DNA from: Anaerolineales bacterium
GTDB taxonomy: Bacteria; Chloroflexota; Anaerolineae; 4572-78; J111
NCBI GenBank assembly: GCA_012032575.1
Contig: JAAUSP010000442.1
Location: 1 to 6,523 of the forward strand
Reading direction: 5' to 3'
DNA length: 6,523 bases
Under the pieces are notes generated by a model. It was given only the letters and a program-made list of their open reading frames with translations. It did not search any database and was not told the origin of the DNA. The translations under genes were made by a program, and so were the position numbers. Shown one piece after another: positions 5,263-6,523 of the stretch. Position 1 is the first letter of the stretch, and each line of letters opens with the position of its first letter.

Positions 5263-6459
5263 TTGAACATCACCATCCAACAAGGCGGCATCCAGGCGGT
5301 GGCCGCCGATGCGATTATTGTCAATCTGTTTCAAGGTGTGACCGCGCCCAGCGGGGCGACCGGCGCAGTGGATCAGGCCCTCGGCGGGGCCATTAGCGAG
5401 TTGATTGCGGCGGGCGATGTGCGCGGCAAGGCCGGCGAGACGGTGGTGCTCTATCCGCGCGGGGCTGTTCCGGCCCGGCGGGTGATTGTGGTCGGCCTGG
5501 GCAAGCCCGACAAGTTTGACCTGGAAGCGGTGCGCGAGGCTGCCGGAGCCGCCATCAAACAGGCCCAAAAGGTCGGCGCGGCTACGGTGGCGACAGTGGT
5601 TCACGGCGGCGGCGCGGGCGGGCTGGATTTGACCGAGGCCGCCCAGGCCGTGGTCGAGGGGAGTTTGCGGCTCTCTACCGTTACGACGCGCCCTGCGCCA
5701 AGAAAGACGACGACGAAACGGCCGGTGGACTCGCTGATTCTGGTCGAGTTTGACCCGGCCAAAATCGGCGCGGTGGAAGCCGGGGCCAAAGCGGGCCAAA
5801 TCATCGCCAAGAGCGTCGCTCTGGCCCGGACGCTGGTCAACCAGCCCAGCAATGTTGCCACCCCGACGGCGCTGGCTCAAGCGGCTGAGGCCGTGTGCGC
5901 CGAGACCGGCCTGATCTGCCGGGTGCTGGACGAGCCGGACCTGCGAGCCGAAGGTATGGGCGCACTGCTGGCCGTTACTCAGGGGTCGGACCAGCCGGCC
6001 AAATTTGTAGTTATGGAACACTGCCCCGAAAGCTGTCTGACCCAGCCGCCGGTAGTGCTGGTGGGCAAAGGCGTGGCCTTTGATACCGGCGGCTACTCGA
6101 TCAAACCGGCGGACAGCATGCTGGGCATGAAAGCAGATATGGCCGGGGCTGCCGCCGTGATCGGGGCGATGCGGGCGGTCGCTTTGCTGCAACTGCCCCT
6201 GCGGGTGATCGGCCTGACCCCGCTGGTCGAAAATATGATCAGCGCTACGGCCTACAAGCCCGCCGACGTGTTCACCGCCAAAAACGGTCTGACCATCGAG
6301 ATTGCCAACACCGACGCCGAGGGCCGGCTCATCCTGGCCGACGCGCTGTGCTACGCCGGCGAACTCAAGCCGGCGGCGGTGATTGACATCGCCACGCTGA
6401 CCGGGGCCAAAAGGGGTGGCCCTGGGGTCGCGACACCAACGCCCCTCTTCTGCGGATGA
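5263..6459 (+). CDS. pepA: M17 leucyl aminopeptidase, 3' end frame-broken and cut by window edge
   Basis: M17 enzymes are hexameric di-metal exopeptidases that remove N-terminal residues, often Leu, in the cytoplasm. The N-terminal macro-like domain occupies about 1-165, followed by the catalytic domain. Metal and catalytic residues align with E. coli PepA: GKGVAFDTGGYSIKP gives Lys269, Asp274 and Lys281; MKADMAGAAAV gives Asp292; NTDAEGRLILADAL gives Asp351, Glu353 and Arg355. VIDIATLTGA ends the reliable part at about residue 382. The frame then reads KRGGPGVATPTPLFCG and stops at 6457-6459, whereas family members continue for roughly a hundred residues. Dropping one base from the A-run at 6409-6412 restores GVALG, and further family-like pieces follow in other frames to 6523. 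The start is TTG with a good ribosome site. Identity is secure; the stop is almost certainly an artefact. Confidence 0.93.
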   Translation: MNITIQQGGIQAVAADAIIVNLFQGVTAPSGATGAVDQALGGAISELIAAGDVRGKAGETVVLYPRGAVPARRVIVVGLGKPDKFDLEAVREAAGAAIKQAQKVGAATVATVVHGGGAGGLDLTEAAQAVVEGSLRLSTVTTRPAPRKTTTKRPVDSLILVEFDPAKIGAVEAGAKAGQIIAKSVALARTLVNQPSNVATPTALAQAAEAVCAETGLICRVLDEPDLRAEGMGALLAVTQGSDQPAKFVVMEHCPESCLTQPPVVLVGKGVAFDTGGYSIKPADSMLGMKADMAGAAAVIGAMRAVALLQLPLRVIGLTPLVENMISATAYKPADVFTAKNGLTIEIANTDAEGRLILADALCYAGELKPAAVIDIATLTGAKRGGPGVATPTPLFCG

Positions 6460-6523
6460 CGACGCTTTTGTGTGAGGCGCTGCTGGCCGCCGGCCAAAAC
6501 CGGCGAAACCGCTGTGGCGTATG
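6409..6523 (+). other. Frame-scrambled continuation of pepA at the window edge
   Basis: Pieces expected after the TLTGA motif appear in changing frames: GVALG (6413-6427), RDTNA (6429-6443), ADDDAFV (6452-6472), EALLAAGQ (6474-6497), TGETA (6499-6513) and WRM (6515-6523). That is six frame changes in about 110 bases, some beside homopolymers. The amino-acid content is well kept, which argues for sequence error at a contig end rather than an old pseudogene. Confidence 0.75.

Noticed and set aside
5242..6192. Minus-strand open frame of 316 codons opposite pepA
   Set aside because: It is a shadow of the M17 peptidase gene; the Arg/His/Gly-rich composition shows no recognisable domain, and it overlaps the palindrome-pepA junction.
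6409..6459. Programmed frameshift in pepA at the aaaagggg run
   Set aside because: The run alone could suggest slippage, but five further frame changes follow within 110 bases up to the window edge, which fits sequence error much better.

Overview
The window reads as a short contig from an uncultured, GC-rich bacterium. A member of the Chloroflexota, Anaerolineae-like, is my best guess, but the sequence does not prove it. The guess rests on overall protein style (Ala/Pro/Gly-rich, TTG starts with good Shine-Dalgarno sites), a lipB-lipA pair, and intergenic gaps filled with 7-nt periodic repeats and a large palindromic repeat. There are no RNA genes, CRISPR arrays, insertion sequences or phage genes.

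Layout. (1) 1-279, plus strand: C-terminal end of an unrecognised protein, entering from the left edge, with signs of a one-base frameshift near 60. (2) 280-330: a near-perfect hairpin of heptanucleotide units that fills the gap between this gene and the convergent lipA. (3) 326-2041, minus strand: lipB followed by lipA, an apparent two-gene operon for protein lipoylation. LipB would transfer octanoate from acyl carrier protein to E2/GcvH domains, and LipA would insert the two sulfurs. LipA has all expected motifs. LipB is unusual: both residues of the known catalytic Cys/Lys pair appear to be replaced (Cys by Arg193, Lys by Gln158). (4) 2042-2332: non-coding gap. (5) 2333-3043, minus strand: an unrecognised 236-residue protein with a five-cysteine cluster, preceded by a good sigma70-type promoter at 3082-3109. 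(6) 3044-3405: intergenic region between divergent genes, with a perfect 12-bp palindrome. (7) 3406-4569, plus strand: PLP-dependent class I aminotransferase. (8) 4570-4733: extended -10 promoter, G-run and a second heptad repeat array, leading to (9) 4734-5135, an OsmC-family thiol peroxidase-like protein. (10) 5153-5232: an 80-bp imperfect palindrome of a type widespread in bacterial intergenic DNA. (11) 5263 to the right edge: M17 leucyl aminopeptidase, complete through its metal-binding motifs, then scrambled by about six frame changes in the last 115 bases.

The plus-strand genes (amino-acid transamination, peroxide or thiol stress, peptide turnover) are ordinary housekeeping and show no obvious common pathway. 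I see no defence, mobile or biosynthetic system. The points most worth following are the LipB active-site replacements, the Cys-cluster hypothetical protein and the three intergenic repeat elements. The frame breakage at both edges looks like low-quality contig ends rather than biology.
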